Shown here: positions 24,301-36,339 of the stretch, in pieces | How positions within the stretch are numbered: position 1 is the stretch's first letter | How the letters are laid out: every line of letters starts with the position of its first letter | The notes under the pieces: model-generated | What the model was told of the DNA's origin: nothing | The model's database searches: none | What the model saw: the letters and a program-made list of their open reading frames with translations, nothing else | DNA from: Okapia johnstoni | Taxonomy: Eukaryota > Chordata > Mammalia > Artiodactyla > Giraffidae | DNA length: 64,000 nt | Assembly (NCBI GenBank): GCA_024291935.2 | Contig: CM044306.1 | Coordinates: 25,317,501 to 25,381,500, forward strand | Direction of reading: 5' to 3' | Position numbers and translations under genes: made by a program

Positions 24301-27300
24301 ATCTGATCTCGCCTTCAGCATATGTTTGAAAATGTTAACAGCCACATTAACTTGAGCCAGAATAAAGTCACAAGTCTGAAAAGAAAGTCACAAGCCACCC
24401 AGTTTGTACCTAGTCCTCAAACATGCAAATAAGCAAACCTTCTCAAACAGAGATGGCTTTGTTGTTGTTTCTTGTTCAGTCAGTAAGTCATGTGCGACCC
24501 CAGGGACTGCGGCACTCCAGGCTTCCCTGTCCTTCACTATCTCCTGGAGTTTGCTCAGATTCTTGTCCATTGAGTCAGTGATGCTGTCTGTCTCATCCTC
24601 TACCGCCCCCTTCTCCTTTGCCTTCAGTCTTTCCCAGCATCAGGGTCTTTTCCATCGAGTCAGCTCTTTGCATCAGGTGGCCCAAGTATTGGAGCTTCAG
24701 CTTCAACATCAGTCCTTCTAATGAATTTCAGGGTTGATTTCCTTTAGGATTGACTGGTTAGATGTCCTTGTTGTCCAAGGGGCTCTCAAGAGTCTTCTCT
24801 AGCACCACAGTTCGAAAGCATCAATTCTTTGATGCTCAGCCTTTACGGTCCATCTCTCACATCCGTACATGACTACTATAAAAACCATAGATTTGACTAG
24901 ACAGACCTTTGTCGGCAAAGTGATGTCTCTGCTTTTTAATACACTGTCTAGTTTTATCATAGCTTTTCCAAGGAGCAGGTATCTTAATTTCATGGCTGCA
25001 GTCACTGTCCACAGTGATTTTGAAGCCCAAGAAAATAAAATCTGTTACTGTTTCCACTTTTCCCCCTTCTATTTGCCATGAAATGATGGAAACAGATGCC
25101 ATAATCTTAAAGTTTTTTGAATGCTGAGTTTTAAACCAGCTTTTTCACTCTCCTCTTTCCCCCTCATCAAGAGGCTCTTTAGTTCCTCTTCTCCTTCTGC
25201 CATTAGAGTGGTATTTGCATATCTGAGGTTGTTGATATTTCTCAGAAATCTTGATTCCAGCTTGTAAGTCATCCAGCCCAGCATTTCACATGATGTACTC
25301 TGCATAGAAGTTAAATAAGCAGGGTGACAATATATAGCCTTACCATACTCTTTTCACAATTTGGAACCAGTCTGGGCTTCCCAGGTGGCACTGGTGGTAA
25401 AGAACCCACCTGCCAGTGCAGGAGACATAAGAGACATGGGTTCAATCCCTGGGTTGGGAAGATCCTCTGGAGAAGGAAATGGCAACCCACTCCAGTATTC
25501 TTGCCTGGAAAAATCCATGGACAGAGGAATCTAGTGAACTACAGCCCATCAGGTCCCACAGAGTTGTACACAACTAAAGTGACTTAACATGCACTATTGT
25601 TCCATGTTCATTTCTAAATGTTGCTTCTTCACTTGCATACAGGTTTCTCAGGAGACAGGTAAGGTGGTCTGGCATTCCCATCTCTTTAAGAATTTTCCAT
25701 AGTTTGTTGTGATCCACACAAAGGCTTTTGCGTAGTCAGTGAGACAGAAGTAGATATTTTTCTGGAATTCCCTTACTTTCTCTGTGATCCAAAGAATGTT
25801 AGCAATTTGATCTGTGGTTCCTCTGCCTTCTCTAAACCCAACTTGTACATCTGGAAATTCTCAGTTCACATACTGCTGAAGCCTAGCTTGAAGGATTTTG
25901 AGCATTACCTTGCTAGCATGTGAGATGAGTGCAATTGTATACTAGTTTGAACATTCTTTGGCATTGCCCTTCTTTGGGATTGGAAAGAAAACACATTTTC
26001 CAATCCCATGGCCACTGCTGAGTTTTCCAAATTTGTTGGCATATCAAGTACAGCACTTTAACAGCATCATCTTTTAGGATTTGAAATAGCTCAGCTGGGA
26101 TTCCATCACTTCCACTAGCGTAGTTCATAGTAATGCTTCCTAAGGCCCACTTAAACTATTCTTCAGATGTTAAGGAGTAGAAATGTTCATCAGATATAAA
26201 ATCTGTTTTATCTCCTCTTCTTACTGTTGATGGCAGAGACAGCCACTTTTTGGCTATGATTGCCTATGTGTTTGAGAGTGGCCAGGCCCTGGAAGCCCAG
26301 GGCAGGAGACTTCCACTGCCAAACCCAGGAAAGTCCCGGCAAACCAGGCTAAGTTGTTCACCCTAGGCCAGGACATCTTTCAGACCTCCTCTCTCCCCAG
26401 AGGCATGTTGGAATTGCTGTCTGCTTGACCTTTGAAACTCTAGAAGGGGAGAAAACATCTTCGGAACTGACTGTGATCAATAACGGCACAGTGGCCATTT
26501 GGTATGACTGGCGGCGGTGGTCACAGTTGGACTCTTTCCAAGACCTGAAGAGGAACAGGATGCAGAGATTTTACTTCAACAATCGGGAAGGTACCTGGGG
26601 GAAGCTGCCCACTCACCTCTCCTACAGCCCAAGTCGCGCTCATGCCCAGGCCCTGCAAGCATGAGCCCCTCTTCCCACCTGTCCGTCCCATCTCTTCGAT
26701 GAAGTGTGCCGTCTCCTGTTCCCATCAGCTGGGGGAATGGTAGAACACCTGAGAAGGCGGGAGTGAGCCACCAGGGGCAGACACAGTTACCCACATACAC
26801 AGGCCTGAGGCTGGGACAACCACTTGTCCCTCTTGCCTGGAAGTCCCACATCCCAAGGATGCCCTCAGTCCTTCACAAGCCAGGACAGTTGGTCTGTCCT
26901 GGAAGTTTAACCAAGGCTTAGTTAATTTTCTACACACAGGCTTGGGGCTCAGCAGCTCCCACCTGGTGAGAAACCTCTGTCTCTGTCCCTCTCAGGTGTA
27001 ATTCTGCCTGGAAAAACTAAAAACTTCACCTTTTTCTTCAAATCTTTGAATGCTGGGATCTTCAGGGAGTCTTGGGAGTTTGGAACCCACCCTACCCTAT
27101 TAGGAGGTGCTCTCCTGCAGGTCAACCTCCATGCAGTCTCCTTGGCCCAGGACATTTTTCGGGATGAGAGGAAGTTATTGGAGGTAAGGGACGCCAGATC
27201 TTAGCCCCTGTGGACACTCCATAGGTTAACATAGTGTTCTTCCTGGCACTGCCTGCAGGGATCTTGTTATACCCAGTCCTAGAGGCGAACTTTTAAAAAG

Positions 27301-30300
27301 CAGATACTCTTGTTTAAAACCACTCCTCAGGGGTTTGTGATGTAAAAGATAGGTGAGCAGGCAAAGAAGGGGCAGGTTTGAGCTCCACCATGCATGGCCC
27401 TACTTCATTAGAAAGAAATGAGACTGGCCCTTAAAATGCAGACTGAATGGAAGTACTTGCTTAAGTGTAAACACTGTTGTCTGGTACTATCCAGTGGAGC
27501 TGCATTTAACTGGCGAGACTTCAAAACTAGACAAAACCAGAGAGAACACTAACTAGTGGGCCCGGCACCAGGAGGGAGTGTGAGGTGGGAAGTGGGAATG
27601 TGCTGGCCCATCAGGCTTGCAGCCTGGCCATCTGGTGCTGCACTCTGTGGGATTCTGGAGAAAGATGTGCTTTTTTTTAATTCATTGTGGCCCCCAAACA
27701 CAAGCTAGCTACTTCAGCTGGGCTCAACCCCTGTGAACAAAGGGGATTTTGACAAATGTAATGTCTGCTTCACTGCTGACTATCGGACCAGCCTCTCTCA
27801 CGAGATGCCTCTCCACTATTTTCTGTAACAGTGACGATGTGGCTAAGTCATGTTCTCAACAAGGCGGTCCCTGAGCCTTGCCCTTCCTCCTTATCTGGGG
27901 GAAACGCTGACTGTGTGGCCTCTTGGCCCCATGAAGGAGCAACTTCTCTGGGTCTGACCCTTCCTCTGGATCCTTTCAGCCTCTTTCAGGGAACAAGGAT
28001 GTTTGGGGAGAACCAGGGGGTTTTGAGTCTGGTTACAGGAGAGTGTGTGTGTGTGTGTGTGAGAGAGAGAGACAGACAGACAGACAATGGCAAGAACTCT
28101 GTCGACAGGAAGGCAGACAGTTCTGGGGATCTGCCTTCCCTTGAGGATACAACATGGGTTTTGAAAGCCTGAGCTGCTGCTTATGCCATGTTCCTTTCCC
28201 TAGAGCAAGCTGGCCTCCCATGAAGCAGTCACCATCGTGGAGAACGTGCTGCAGGAACTTCTGAGGGGGATCCTGACCCCCGAGCGCACAGAGTCACCTG
28301 TGGATGCCTTTCTCACTGAGGAGGACTTGTTTCACCAGAGGAATCCTCAGGTACAGGCCCAGCGCTGGCCCCTGCCCATTTTTGTGCTTGCCCTGGGAGA
28401 AAGTAATAGCAAACCCTTTGTGTGCCGGGATCTGTTCTGAGAAACTTGAGTAACACTGTTTCTCCACAGCAGTCCTATGAGATGAGTACTTTTTCTATCT
28501 TCATTTTACATGGAAGAAACTGAGGCCCAGGGAGGTTAAGTAATTTGCCCAAGAAAACTTGGCTACTATAAGTGAATGCTAGGTGATAACAGAGCTTCAA
28601 AAACTTCTTATTCAAACTCACTCTTCCTTGGAAGCCCAAATGTATAAGAAGCCTTAAGTTGGAGGTGCTCAGGTTGAAAGGGAAGTAGGGAGCCCTGTGA
28701 GCCCAGCAGCTCCGGCCGGCTTCCTCCTGCCTCCTCCACCAGCACTCCTCAAGGGAACAAGAAGCTAGAGCAGGCTGGCTCAGGCTCTGGGTGCCTCATG
28801 TCGCAGCCTGCCCCGCCCCGCCCCCCTCCCAGACCTCCCCTTGTCTCTCTCTGCTGCAGCTGCATTACGAGCACCAGGTGGTGCAACATCTGCACAGACT
28901 GTGGCGCCAGTACATGATCCTGCCCCTCAAGGCTGAGGAGGCCAGGCCCGGCAAGGAGGAGCACCTCAGCCGCAGGGCCCAGGCTGCTGCAACCCTGTCA
29001 GCCCACTCGGAGGAGACCTCCTCAATGAAGCTCGAGTCTTCTGCACACTTTAAGAGCCCAACATTAGACCCTCAACTGCCCCAGCAGGAGAGCAAGGCCC
29101 TCAAGGACTCCCAGGATCATGTTGGGTCCCAGAAGACTGGGCTAGGGGTCAGGCGTTCTCAGCGGAAGAGCATCATGGAGGAGATCCTGGTGGAGGGAAG
29201 CCCGGATCTGGAGAGCATCAGGAGCCCCTGGGAACTGGATGGTCTTCCCCTGCCAGAGTGGAACCTCTGCCTAGAAGACTTCAAAAAGGTGCCTCCCAGC
29301 CCTGGCACAGCCAGGTGCCCATGCTTCTGCAGCCCCTTCCAACCCCATGGGCAGAGAAACAACCTTCTGAGGACCCAGATAAAGCAATCTCTCGGTCATC
29401 TCTTTATCTTGGGTGCCTTGGCCACTTTGGTGCAGGAGGAGCTCCTTCTCTGACCCTTGGAAAGGGGTTCATGGGGTACAGATTTCCAAGGGAGGGCACA
29501 GGCTCCCACAGAAGGCACCCAGGCAGACTCTCCATGGCTGCATCCTCCTGGTCCCCTGCCCTCACTAGCCCACACCTGTTAGTAGAAGATGCAGGAACCC
29601 TTGGTATCCCAGGCAGAATGGTTGCCCATGGTACCTCTGACCTGCCAGGCAGTGATGTCACTCCCTGAGGAGAACCAAAGAGAAGATGCCCTAATCAGGC
29701 TCAACAAAGCGGCCCTGGAGCTGTGCCAGGAACCACGGCCATTGCAGTCTGACTTCCTGTACCAGATGTGGTAGGTACCCCCACCAGGAAAACTGCTCCC
29801 ATCCCTTCCCCTTGTGGCATCTGGCCTGGGGGTTCTGGGCAGGCAGTCCCAGGACTCAAGGGGGCTGAGCTCTCTTGAGGTCAGGTTGCTGAAAAATTCT
29901 GCAGACTCTTTATGCTATGGCAGCTGCCACAGCATCCCTTACAGCTACTCTCCCTATGCCGGCCACCCTCTGGGAAGGAGTCATATTAGAGTAAGCACCT
30001 TGATGTTTTTCCCCCTTCTTTCCTTATTTCTTCCCGATGAGCAGATAAATGACCAGATGAAATAGCAGAGGACAGTGAGAAGAGGGGCCTGTTCCATGAA
30101 AAGCCTCAGTTGGTTGCCAGCCTTCCCATCGCCTGTTTAGAACTTGCTTGGATAGGCTTGGAGGCCTTCTGCAAGGCCCTCAGAACACATTTCCAGGAGC
30201 CTCATCCTGCAAATCTTATGCAGGTCTAGCCCCTCCAGTGGGAATGGTTTCAAGCTGGAGTTAGTTCAAGACTGACCTATCCTTATCCCCAGGCCACTTT

Positions 30301-33079
30301 TTCTTGGCTGCCACTGAGGAAAGCCCCGTCCCTATGCCAGCACTTACACAGGCACCAGTGAAGTTGCTGGCTGGACAGAGGCGTGATATTTCCAACGCAG
30401 TTCCTGGTACCAGTGTCTTAGAAGGGAGGGACCAAGCCTCTACAGATTCCAGGGCAAATGAGTGGTGATGGCTTTTTTCCAATATGTCTTGCTGTCTAGT
30501 TTGCAGCTGTGGCGAGATGTGATTGACAGCCTGGTAAGCCATTCCCTGTGGCTGAGGGCTCTGCTGGGCCTGCCTGAGAAGGAGACCATCTACTTGGACA
30601 TGCCAGAAGAGCAAGGTCAGACACTGTGCAGCCACACCTCTGCGTAGTCTTTTCCATCCCTCTGCCCAGGCGGCAGTGGCGCTTTAGCCATTTGTGCGCT
30701 TCTGGTGGAACCTCTGTGAGGTTGGTCCATGGGGTAGGCCTCTTGCTTTTTATCTGCTGCCAGCAATTGGGACCTAGAAGCAACATTAACAATCACCTTA
30801 GTTCAGCCCCCATGTTTTACAGGTGGAGTCCCAGAGAGGTGAGATGACTTGCCATCCTGTATGTGGTGGAATGGTGGAGTTGGGACTAGAGCCTGGGCCT
30901 CTCCCCTGTGCCCTACAGTCATGCACTTGACCCAGGGCCTTGCTCCCATTGGTGGGGATTCTCTGAAACATCTTGAGCACTGCTGCCCCAGGGCCCTTTG
31001 CTCTCCCAGCTCCTGCCTGTGGGGTCAGCTAGGCCACAGGCTATTTGTCTTCCATTCACTTCCCTTAGATCGAAAATCACCTCCTGTCACAGAAGTGAAG
31101 GTGACTTCTGGGAAAGTGGGAAAGGAAGATCGGAAAGGGGCATCCCAGGAAAAGAAGCAGTTTGGAATCAGAGACAAAGAAGATAAAAAAGGAGCCAGGC
31201 TGCCACCTGGGAAAGAGGCATGTAGCACATGTTCTGGGCCTGGGAGTCGGGCTGGGGAAGGGATAGGAGGGGCTGTGGAAAGTGGGCAGTCACTCCAGCA
31301 TGATGCCCCTGCTCCCCTCAGAGCTGCTCTTGAAAAGGTCCTGGACCTCCCTCAGGAGCTACTGAAGGCTGGGCATGTCTGTGTCTCTCCAAGCAGGACC
31401 GTTTAAATAGCAAGAAGCACAAAACAAAGGATGACAAGAAACCAGCAAAATCTATAAGTCGGGACAGGCTTTCCTTGGAAGAGCCTGCCCCTGACAGCAT
31501 TATCCCGTCTCAGGAACCCATAGATCCCCTGGTCATGGAGAAATACACCCACAGGCTGCACACTGAGGTGAGGGCAAGAACCTGGCAACCAGCCCTCCCG
31601 TCACTCACACCTGCCCTGCATACCTTCCTCTGCTCCCTCACTCCCTGGTTCACTCTGTTTATCCCAGAAACAATAAGTGCCTACTGCATCTGTGATGGAA
31701 GCAAAGCTGTCCTTGTGAAGGGCATTCTAGTATTCAAGACAGACCTCGAGAATAAGTAACAAACGTGGTATGTTAGGTGATGAGCACTATGGGAAAAAGA
31801 GAGCAGCCAGGGCTAGGGGATAGGGAAGGCCCAGGTGGGGGTAGATGGGCCTCATTGGAAGGTGACATTGAACAAAGACTTAAAGAGTAGGGAGGAGTGG
31901 CCATAGGACATCTAGGAGAATGCCGTGGGCAGAAGAGGGAGTGGGCCAAGAGGACAGAAGGGCAGAGAGCCCACCAAGAGAGAGACTCTTGGGTCCTGTG
32001 GGGCTTTGTAGGCCATTGTGAGGACACACTGTTTTGAACAGAGGAATATGGTCCGATTCATGCTTTAGCTCATTCTGGCTGCTCTTTGGAAATAGATGCT
32101 GGGGGCGCAGAGCGAAAGCCTGTCCCTTCTGTTACTCCCTCTTCTTCTCCGTCTTTGGTATGTCTTGAGAGATCTTTTCCTTGGGTGAGCACCACATAGA
32201 GTGAATTCCCAGCAGCTGTAAGGGTTTTGAAACACTGGAGAGAATTTATAATATAAAACATGTTCTTAAGCAGTAGGTCCTTAGGGATTCACCTAGATGT
32301 TGTGTTCTGTTCTTTTTGTCACTGTTGTTGGTTTTGGAACGGAGATCCACAAAGCCACGTTAGATATGTCAAGGAATCTAATGGCAATGCTTTGTCTTCT
32401 TCTGGTATGGACAGCTGAGTAACTGGGATTGCATTGTGCATTTGATCACATTTAATCAGAAGCTCCATTTGCTGCTGGTAACATCACTGAGATTTGTGAA
32501 GGTCCATGGGGTCTAGAAAGAAATCATAGGGCTCTGAGGACCCATGGAGTAGACTCTTGCTTAGCTCTTTGGAATTAAGAATCAACTTGCTGAGGCTTAT
32601 ATAGTACAGCCTCACCAGAGGGTACAGTCTTGGAGATATTTCAGTATATGGATCTGTGATCTTACTGGAAGGAAGGTTGCTCTCCAGACGGCCAGGGCAG
32701 AACTGGACCACCCTGAGGGACTAAATGGGCACTGCTCCCTGGGCCTCCCCTAACCTTACGTCCCCATATGTCCAAGGGGCAGTACAGGATTCCACCCCAG
32801 ACTGTTTAAAACAATGAAACTATTTGCAAAAACAAAAGTTCTATAGAAACTTTAGTTTTATCTCTACAGCTTCAGCTCTCTCCCCTCTTCCGCTGTCCCC
32901 AGGGTGGGGATGCACCCTTGTATGTGTGCTTTCCATCGAGTGAGCCTTTGCCTGTGATGTTCACCCCATCACTCCAGGTCTATGGGCTGTTGGATGCCCT
33001 GGTGACCGACCTGCTGGCCCTGGCTGATGAACTCAACGCCCAAAAGAATGTTGAGGAGCCTTGGCGTCTCTGCACCTGA
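12344..33079 (+). CDS. MYCBPAP: MYCBPAP, MYCBP-associated protein, 19 coding exons
   Basis: Coding exons: 12344-12419, 19392-19519, 20098-20257, 20366-20469, 21199-21388, 21638-21753, 22273-22423, 23299-23414, 23504-23619, 24078-24189, 26401-26590, 26996-27183, 28204-28350, 28860-29288, 29649-29770, 30500-30615, 31069-31217, 31397-31567, 32978-33079. All phases agree and give 2883 nt, 960 aa plus TGA, close to the roughly 950-aa human protein. Recognised from motifs such as [12 protein letters not shown] (exon 2), [20 protein letters not shown] (exon 4) and [20 protein letters not shown] (exon 7). Residues about 424-549 (exons 11-12) look like an ASH/MSP-type beta-sandwich, with [12 protein letters not shown]. 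Residues about 820-927 are a Lys-rich, charged, probably disordered stretch. Family knowledge: it binds MYCBP/AMY-1, is testis-enriched, and is linked to the axonemal central apparatus and spermatogenesis. The start at 12344 was chosen because [11 protein letters not shown] matches the family N-terminus. Its donor, G|GTTGGC, is weak. All introns are GT-AG except intron 17, which is GC-AG. Confidence 0.95.
13036..13152 (+). repeat. BovA SINE fragment in MYCBPAP intron 1
   Basis: Contains GAGAAGGAAATGGCAACCCA, TTCTTGCCTGG, AATCCCATGGGCAGAGGAG and CAGGCTACAGTCCATGGGG; lacks the tRNA head. Confidence 0.8.
13490..14100 (-). mobile_element. BovB LINE fragment, antisense, MYCBPAP intron 1
   Basis: The minus strand gives [20 protein letters not shown] and [15 protein letters not shown], the BovB reverse-transcriptase palm with an intact YADD motif. 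Internally deleted and not functional. Confidence 0.9.
14450..14795 (+). mobile_element. L1 3' end with an embedded BovA fragment
   Basis: Ends CTGAAACTAACACCACATTG, TAAATCAACTATATTGCAAT, AAAAAAATTTTAATT, the bovine L1 3' terminus. A BovA fragment (GCGACCCCATGG..) lies inside at about 14555-14645. Confidence 0.75.
15820..16180 (+). mobile_element. L2 LINE relic, MYCBPAP intron 1
   Basis: Pyrimidine-rich L2 3' pattern: TTCAGGGTCTAACTTAACCTGTGAAGC, then CTTTCCTTAGAGTCC. Confidence 0.45.
17330..17670 (+). mobile_element. L2 LINE relic, MYCBPAP intron 1
   Basis: L2 pattern: CAAACTGAAGCCCTTTACGTGG, CTTCGTGATATGG, then AGGAAGCCCTCCGTGACCAC. Confidence 0.6.
17705..18800 (-). mobile_element. BovB LINE, antisense, MYCBPAP intron 1
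   Basis: Minus-strand pieces are [20 protein letters not shown] (18122-17700), [20 protein letters not shown] (18533-18306), and [20 protein letters not shown] with [18 protein letters not shown] (18727-18431). Reverse-transcriptase motifs [10 protein letters not shown] and YADD are visible but sit in different frames, so it is dead. Confidence 0.9.
18960..19095 (+). mobile_element. MER5-like DNA transposon relic
   Basis: Contains CTGCATCAGAGTCACCTAGGG, AGAGATTCTGAGGTAG and AGGAACCACTTA, a degraded MER5A pattern. Confidence 0.45.
20895..20942 (+). other. Candidate 48-nt cassette exon in MYCBPAP intron 4
   Basis: Preceded by CTCTCAG and followed by CAG|GTGAGG, these 48 nt are open in phase 0, the same phase as the junction between exon 4 (ends 20469) and exon 5 (starts 21199). 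Inclusion would add 16 residues, [16 protein letters not shown], without shifting the frame. The polypyrimidine tract is poor. I do not recall this segment in the human protein, so it may be chance or a relic exon. Confidence 0.25.
22855..23050 (+). repeat. MIR SINE in MYCBPAP intron 7
   Basis: Has GTTTGGGTCCCAGCTGTG, GTGAGTTATTTAACCTCTCTG, CCATCTGTAAAATA and GGGTTAAATGAGA, the standard MIR order. Confidence 0.75.
24465..26160 (-). mobile_element. BovB LINE, antisense, MYCBPAP intron 10
   Basis: Minus-strand pieces read [20 protein letters not shown] (25005-24799), [20 protein letters not shown] (25305-25069) and [20 protein letters not shown] (26128-25913). YADD is degraded to a YAN.T form. 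A Bov-tA SINE sits inside at 25372-25590. It ends about 240 bp before exon 11. Confidence 0.9.
25372..25590 (+). repeat. Bov-tA SINE nested in BovB
   Basis: tRNA-like head GGGCTTCCCAGGTGGCACTG with B-box-like GGTTCAATCCC, followed by the BovA body (GAGAAGGAAATGGCAACCCA). Confidence 0.85.
28043..28084 (+). repeat. (TG)n-(AG)n-(ACAG)n microsatellite, MYCBPAP intron 12
   Basis: A run of TG dinucleotides is followed by AGAGAG and CAGACAGACAGA. A likely length-polymorphic marker. Confidence 0.85.
31218..31396 (+). other. MYCBPAP: GC-AG intron 17 of MYCBPAP
   Basis: The codons ..GGG AAA GAG end at 31217 and are followed by GCATGT, not GT. The acceptor is AAGCAG at 31391-31396, before GAC CGT TTA. 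Only this junction keeps phase 0 and joins the Lys-rich region to [13 protein letters not shown] introns are the commonest non-canonical U2 class, so the site is plausible as it stands. Confidence 0.75.
31640..32110 (-). mobile_element. L2 LINE relic, antisense, MYCBPAP intron 18
   Basis: Antisense L2 pattern: GGAAGGTGACATTGAACAAAGACTT, GGGGCTTTGTAGGCCATTGTGAGG and TCATTCTGGCTGCTCTTTGG. Confidence 0.55.
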
Positions 33080-33126
33080 CCCACATGCCTGAGTTGCTTC
33101 CTGGGAAACTGCTTAACAAACCAATC

Positions 33127-33132
33127 AATAAA
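33127..33132 (+). terminator. MYCBPAP polyadenylation signal
   Basis: AATAAA lies 48 nt after the TGA at 33077-33079, giving a short 3' UTR with probable cleavage at about 33150. Confidence 0.8.
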
Positions 33133-36099
33133 GAACCTTTATGTTCCTAGCACTTCCCTTATGCCTCTGTGTCTTGAATGTAAGATCTTGATGAAGTCAG
33201 CTTATGGTCCTCCTGTGTCCCACCTGCCCTCAGATCCTCCTCCTCAGTTCCTGGAGCCATCCAGCAGGAGGTGGGGAGGGGAGGCATGGGAGGAGCAGTG
33301 GAAGAGCAAGTTGGCAGCAGGACAAGGAATGAATCGAGGTGACAGGACAGAGAGCATCGCCACTTGTGGCCCCTGCCTCCGGCCTTCATTGGCTCACACT
33401 TTTGGGAGTGAGCTTCCTGGAGCCAGGTCTTCCCAAAATGTCACCACCACATATGACACTGTGCGACTAGGAGGAGAACCAGACCCCATGGGACCTGGGC
33501 CCCTGAGGTCCTCACACTGCCGCTGGGTCCAAAGGCCTCATCCCAAGCCCCGAGGATTGTGAGGATCATACCCACCACACTCTTAAATCCTAAAGGCCAG
33601 ATCCCTTTGTCATCAGCCAGAGGTTATTCTGGATTCTAGCCTGCTTATCCCCTCATGTCAAACCACCTGGCCTCTTTGAGCTTTTCTTTTTTTTTTCTGC
33701 GTTAAAAACAGTCTCTTAACTTTCTGCTCCCTCCCTTGCTCAGAGAAATATGAAGTGGATGAGAGATGACTCTTGCTAAGAAGCATGTCAGCTCCAGCTC
33801 AGACTCAGCACCATAAATTCTTTTCTGTCAATAATAATCTGAGCCAGGCTTCCTGTGCAGAGTGGGCTCCACGTTCCCAGAGTTTGAAGAACAATTTTGC
33901 TAATGGTGGCCTCTGATTTAAATGCTGATGCAGCACAGGGGACAGGGGGAGACCCGAAGAATAGCTACTGTCTCCTACCCACCTGGTTTTGCATTTGATG
34001 CTTCTGATGAGGACCTCATGGGCCTCAGGCATCCTCCAGTCAAGATATGGCAGGTTTGGAGAGAGCAGGGCACTCAACCTGATCCCATGTCGGAGATGCA
34101 GAGAGGGCGCTGTGCCTAAAGTCCTGACGCCTCCTTCAGGGTGGCCACGGGGACCAGAGGGAAAACCAAACAAGGCAGTAGTCCACCAAAGTGCCAGCCC
34201 CAGGGAATGGTGGTCCTGGCCCAGAGGAGGTAGGGTGGGGGGGGGAGTGGGTGTTGGAGCCTCCCCTCCCCACCCCTAGTTTCCCCTGAGGAGGCAGAAG
34301 AAGGGTTAACTCACTGCAGAGTGGGGGTGAGTCCCCAGCACTGGCCCCGGATCTGTCCCTGGCAGGCAGTCTTCCCACCTCTGAAGGTGCTGCCTGCCTG
34401 GTCAGCAGGAAGGGGTTAACACGCCCTGCGCTTCCTCCTGTGTCCTGTTACTGCTGAGGCAGACCTGCCTGGCCAGCTGAGCAACTTTCCTTCTGAGTGC
34501 TGCCTGCCGGCTAGGCGTCCAGGAAACAAGTAGGCAGGAGGCAGGGCAGTAGCCCCTTCTGGGGACCCTGAGCCACCCTTCCGAGGGGTCTGCACCTCCT
34601 GGGAGACGGTGGGTCTTCAAGAGGAGGGTCCGTGGTGGATGGCTCTGGGGATACTCCTGAGGCTGTGGCGTCCCTCTGCTGCGCAGGTTTGGAGGGTCAC
34701 TGCAGAGGCTGCCTGTAGCCCAGGGGCTGGGGCCAAAGGAGGCTGCATTGGAGGTAAGCTGTGGTGGTGCCTGGTATGGAAAGCTGGGGGCTTAATCTCC
34801 CTTCCAGGTCTGAGGGAGAAGGATGAGGAGGACAGGGTCACAGAGGAATCTGGAGGCATCCTCCCCTCCCCAGAACTCCTCCCCTGGAAGGGGACCTCCC
34901 AGGGCTGGCTCCCCATCCCAGGACCAGCATCTTTGGTGGCATTCCCCACAGACTCCTTCCACACCTTCTCCTCAGCCTCTGTTGCAGCTCTAGCCTCAGG
35001 ACATCCCCCCCCAACCCTCACCCAACTCCAGTGCCCCCAGGACACATCTACCTTTGAGCTGACTTAAGCTTAGAGCTAGCACTCACTCCACTCACTGCAG
35101 CAAGGGTTAGGGCACTGCCGCTCCCCGCCCTACTCAAGCGGGACCTGGTGGGAAGGGGCTGCCTCAGCCAGAGGACGGGAGGGGTTGCTGGCCCATGGGG
35201 ACACACACAGTCTTTGACAAACTCATGCACATGACTCAACATATCTGGGTTCTTTCCATCTTTCTGGATCCACTCTCTGGGAATGCCATCTGCTTCCTTA
35301 GTCCTGACAGATCCCCCACTGCTGTGGGCCCTGAGAAGAGCCTGTAAAGTTCTTGGTACCCCATACGCAGGAGAGAGCAGATGCTCTAGCCCCCGTGGTT
35401 TGCCCCGCCCCCTGCTGGCCCTTCTCCTGTACCCTCCTGCCTCTCCCACCCTCCCCCCATTTCTGAATTGGCCGCTCCGCCTGGACTTCTCAGTGTCCTT
35501 CCTTCCACCTGACAGGGTCTGGCTCAAGGTCACTGCGGTAATTCCATACTAGGCTGCCTGGCTGCTGCCGCTGCTACTGCCACCACCTTATCAGCTGCTG
35601 GGTTTCTGTTTCACTCCCTTTTATTTCTGGGCATATTGTGTTCGATAAAACCCTTTGCTTGTAACACCGCTGGCAGCCCTCCCAGCCACCCCCTCCTGAG
35701 GTCCTTCCTCTCCTTCTCCCTCCCCTTCTTGCTCCCTGGGCCTCACCCTGCCTTCTCTTCCTCCCTACCGCTTCCCCTCTAACTTCAGTGGGGGTGGAGC
35801 CTCCTGGTATTTCTGATTCCTCCCTTAGCCCAGCTTGGGCAGAGACGTGCAGAGAAGGCTCCTCCATTCCCACCTCCTAGGAGGAAAGTTCAAACAGAGC
35901 CGCGGGGCCCACACAGAGGGTCCCTTCCCACTACCCCAGGCCAAACAGGAGGGCCAGGGCTCCTGGTGGAGTCAGGATGCCCGACTGGTTCTCCTTGTTT
36001 CCGTGGCCAGCCCTGGGAGAGGCTTGTACTCAGGCGGGCTCTAGGGCACAATTATTTCTCATCTTGACTCTTGCCACCTGCCAGCCCACAGGTTGGGGA

Positions 36100-36212
36100 G
36101 GTAAAGACAGGTCTGAGTCACTAGTGAGGGGGAGGGCAGGCATTAAACGAGTGCTGGCCAGGGCATCCTCAAAGAAGGCCTGTCACTGGGACAGAAAGAC
36201 AGCAGATTGCAG
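36100..36212 (+). other. Possible non-coding first exon of EPN3
   Basis: A strong donor, TTGCAG|GTAAGCCC, at 36212/36213 has no coding frame upstream. It could pair with the acceptor TTCCTCAG at 37731-37738, which precedes the EPN3 start codon by 139 nt. Human EPN3 begins with a non-coding exon, so this is a reasonable candidate. The 5' boundary is a guess. Confidence 0.3.
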
Positions 36213-36339
36213 GTAAGCCCATCCTCAGCCAGGGCTCTTTCCTGCCTGTGCTCACACAGGGTCCTGTGCTTTGGGCCCAGGCTCTCCCAAGCACAACTGG
36301 TCCTGATGAAAACTCTTAAGACTTTAAACGGTGCCCAGG

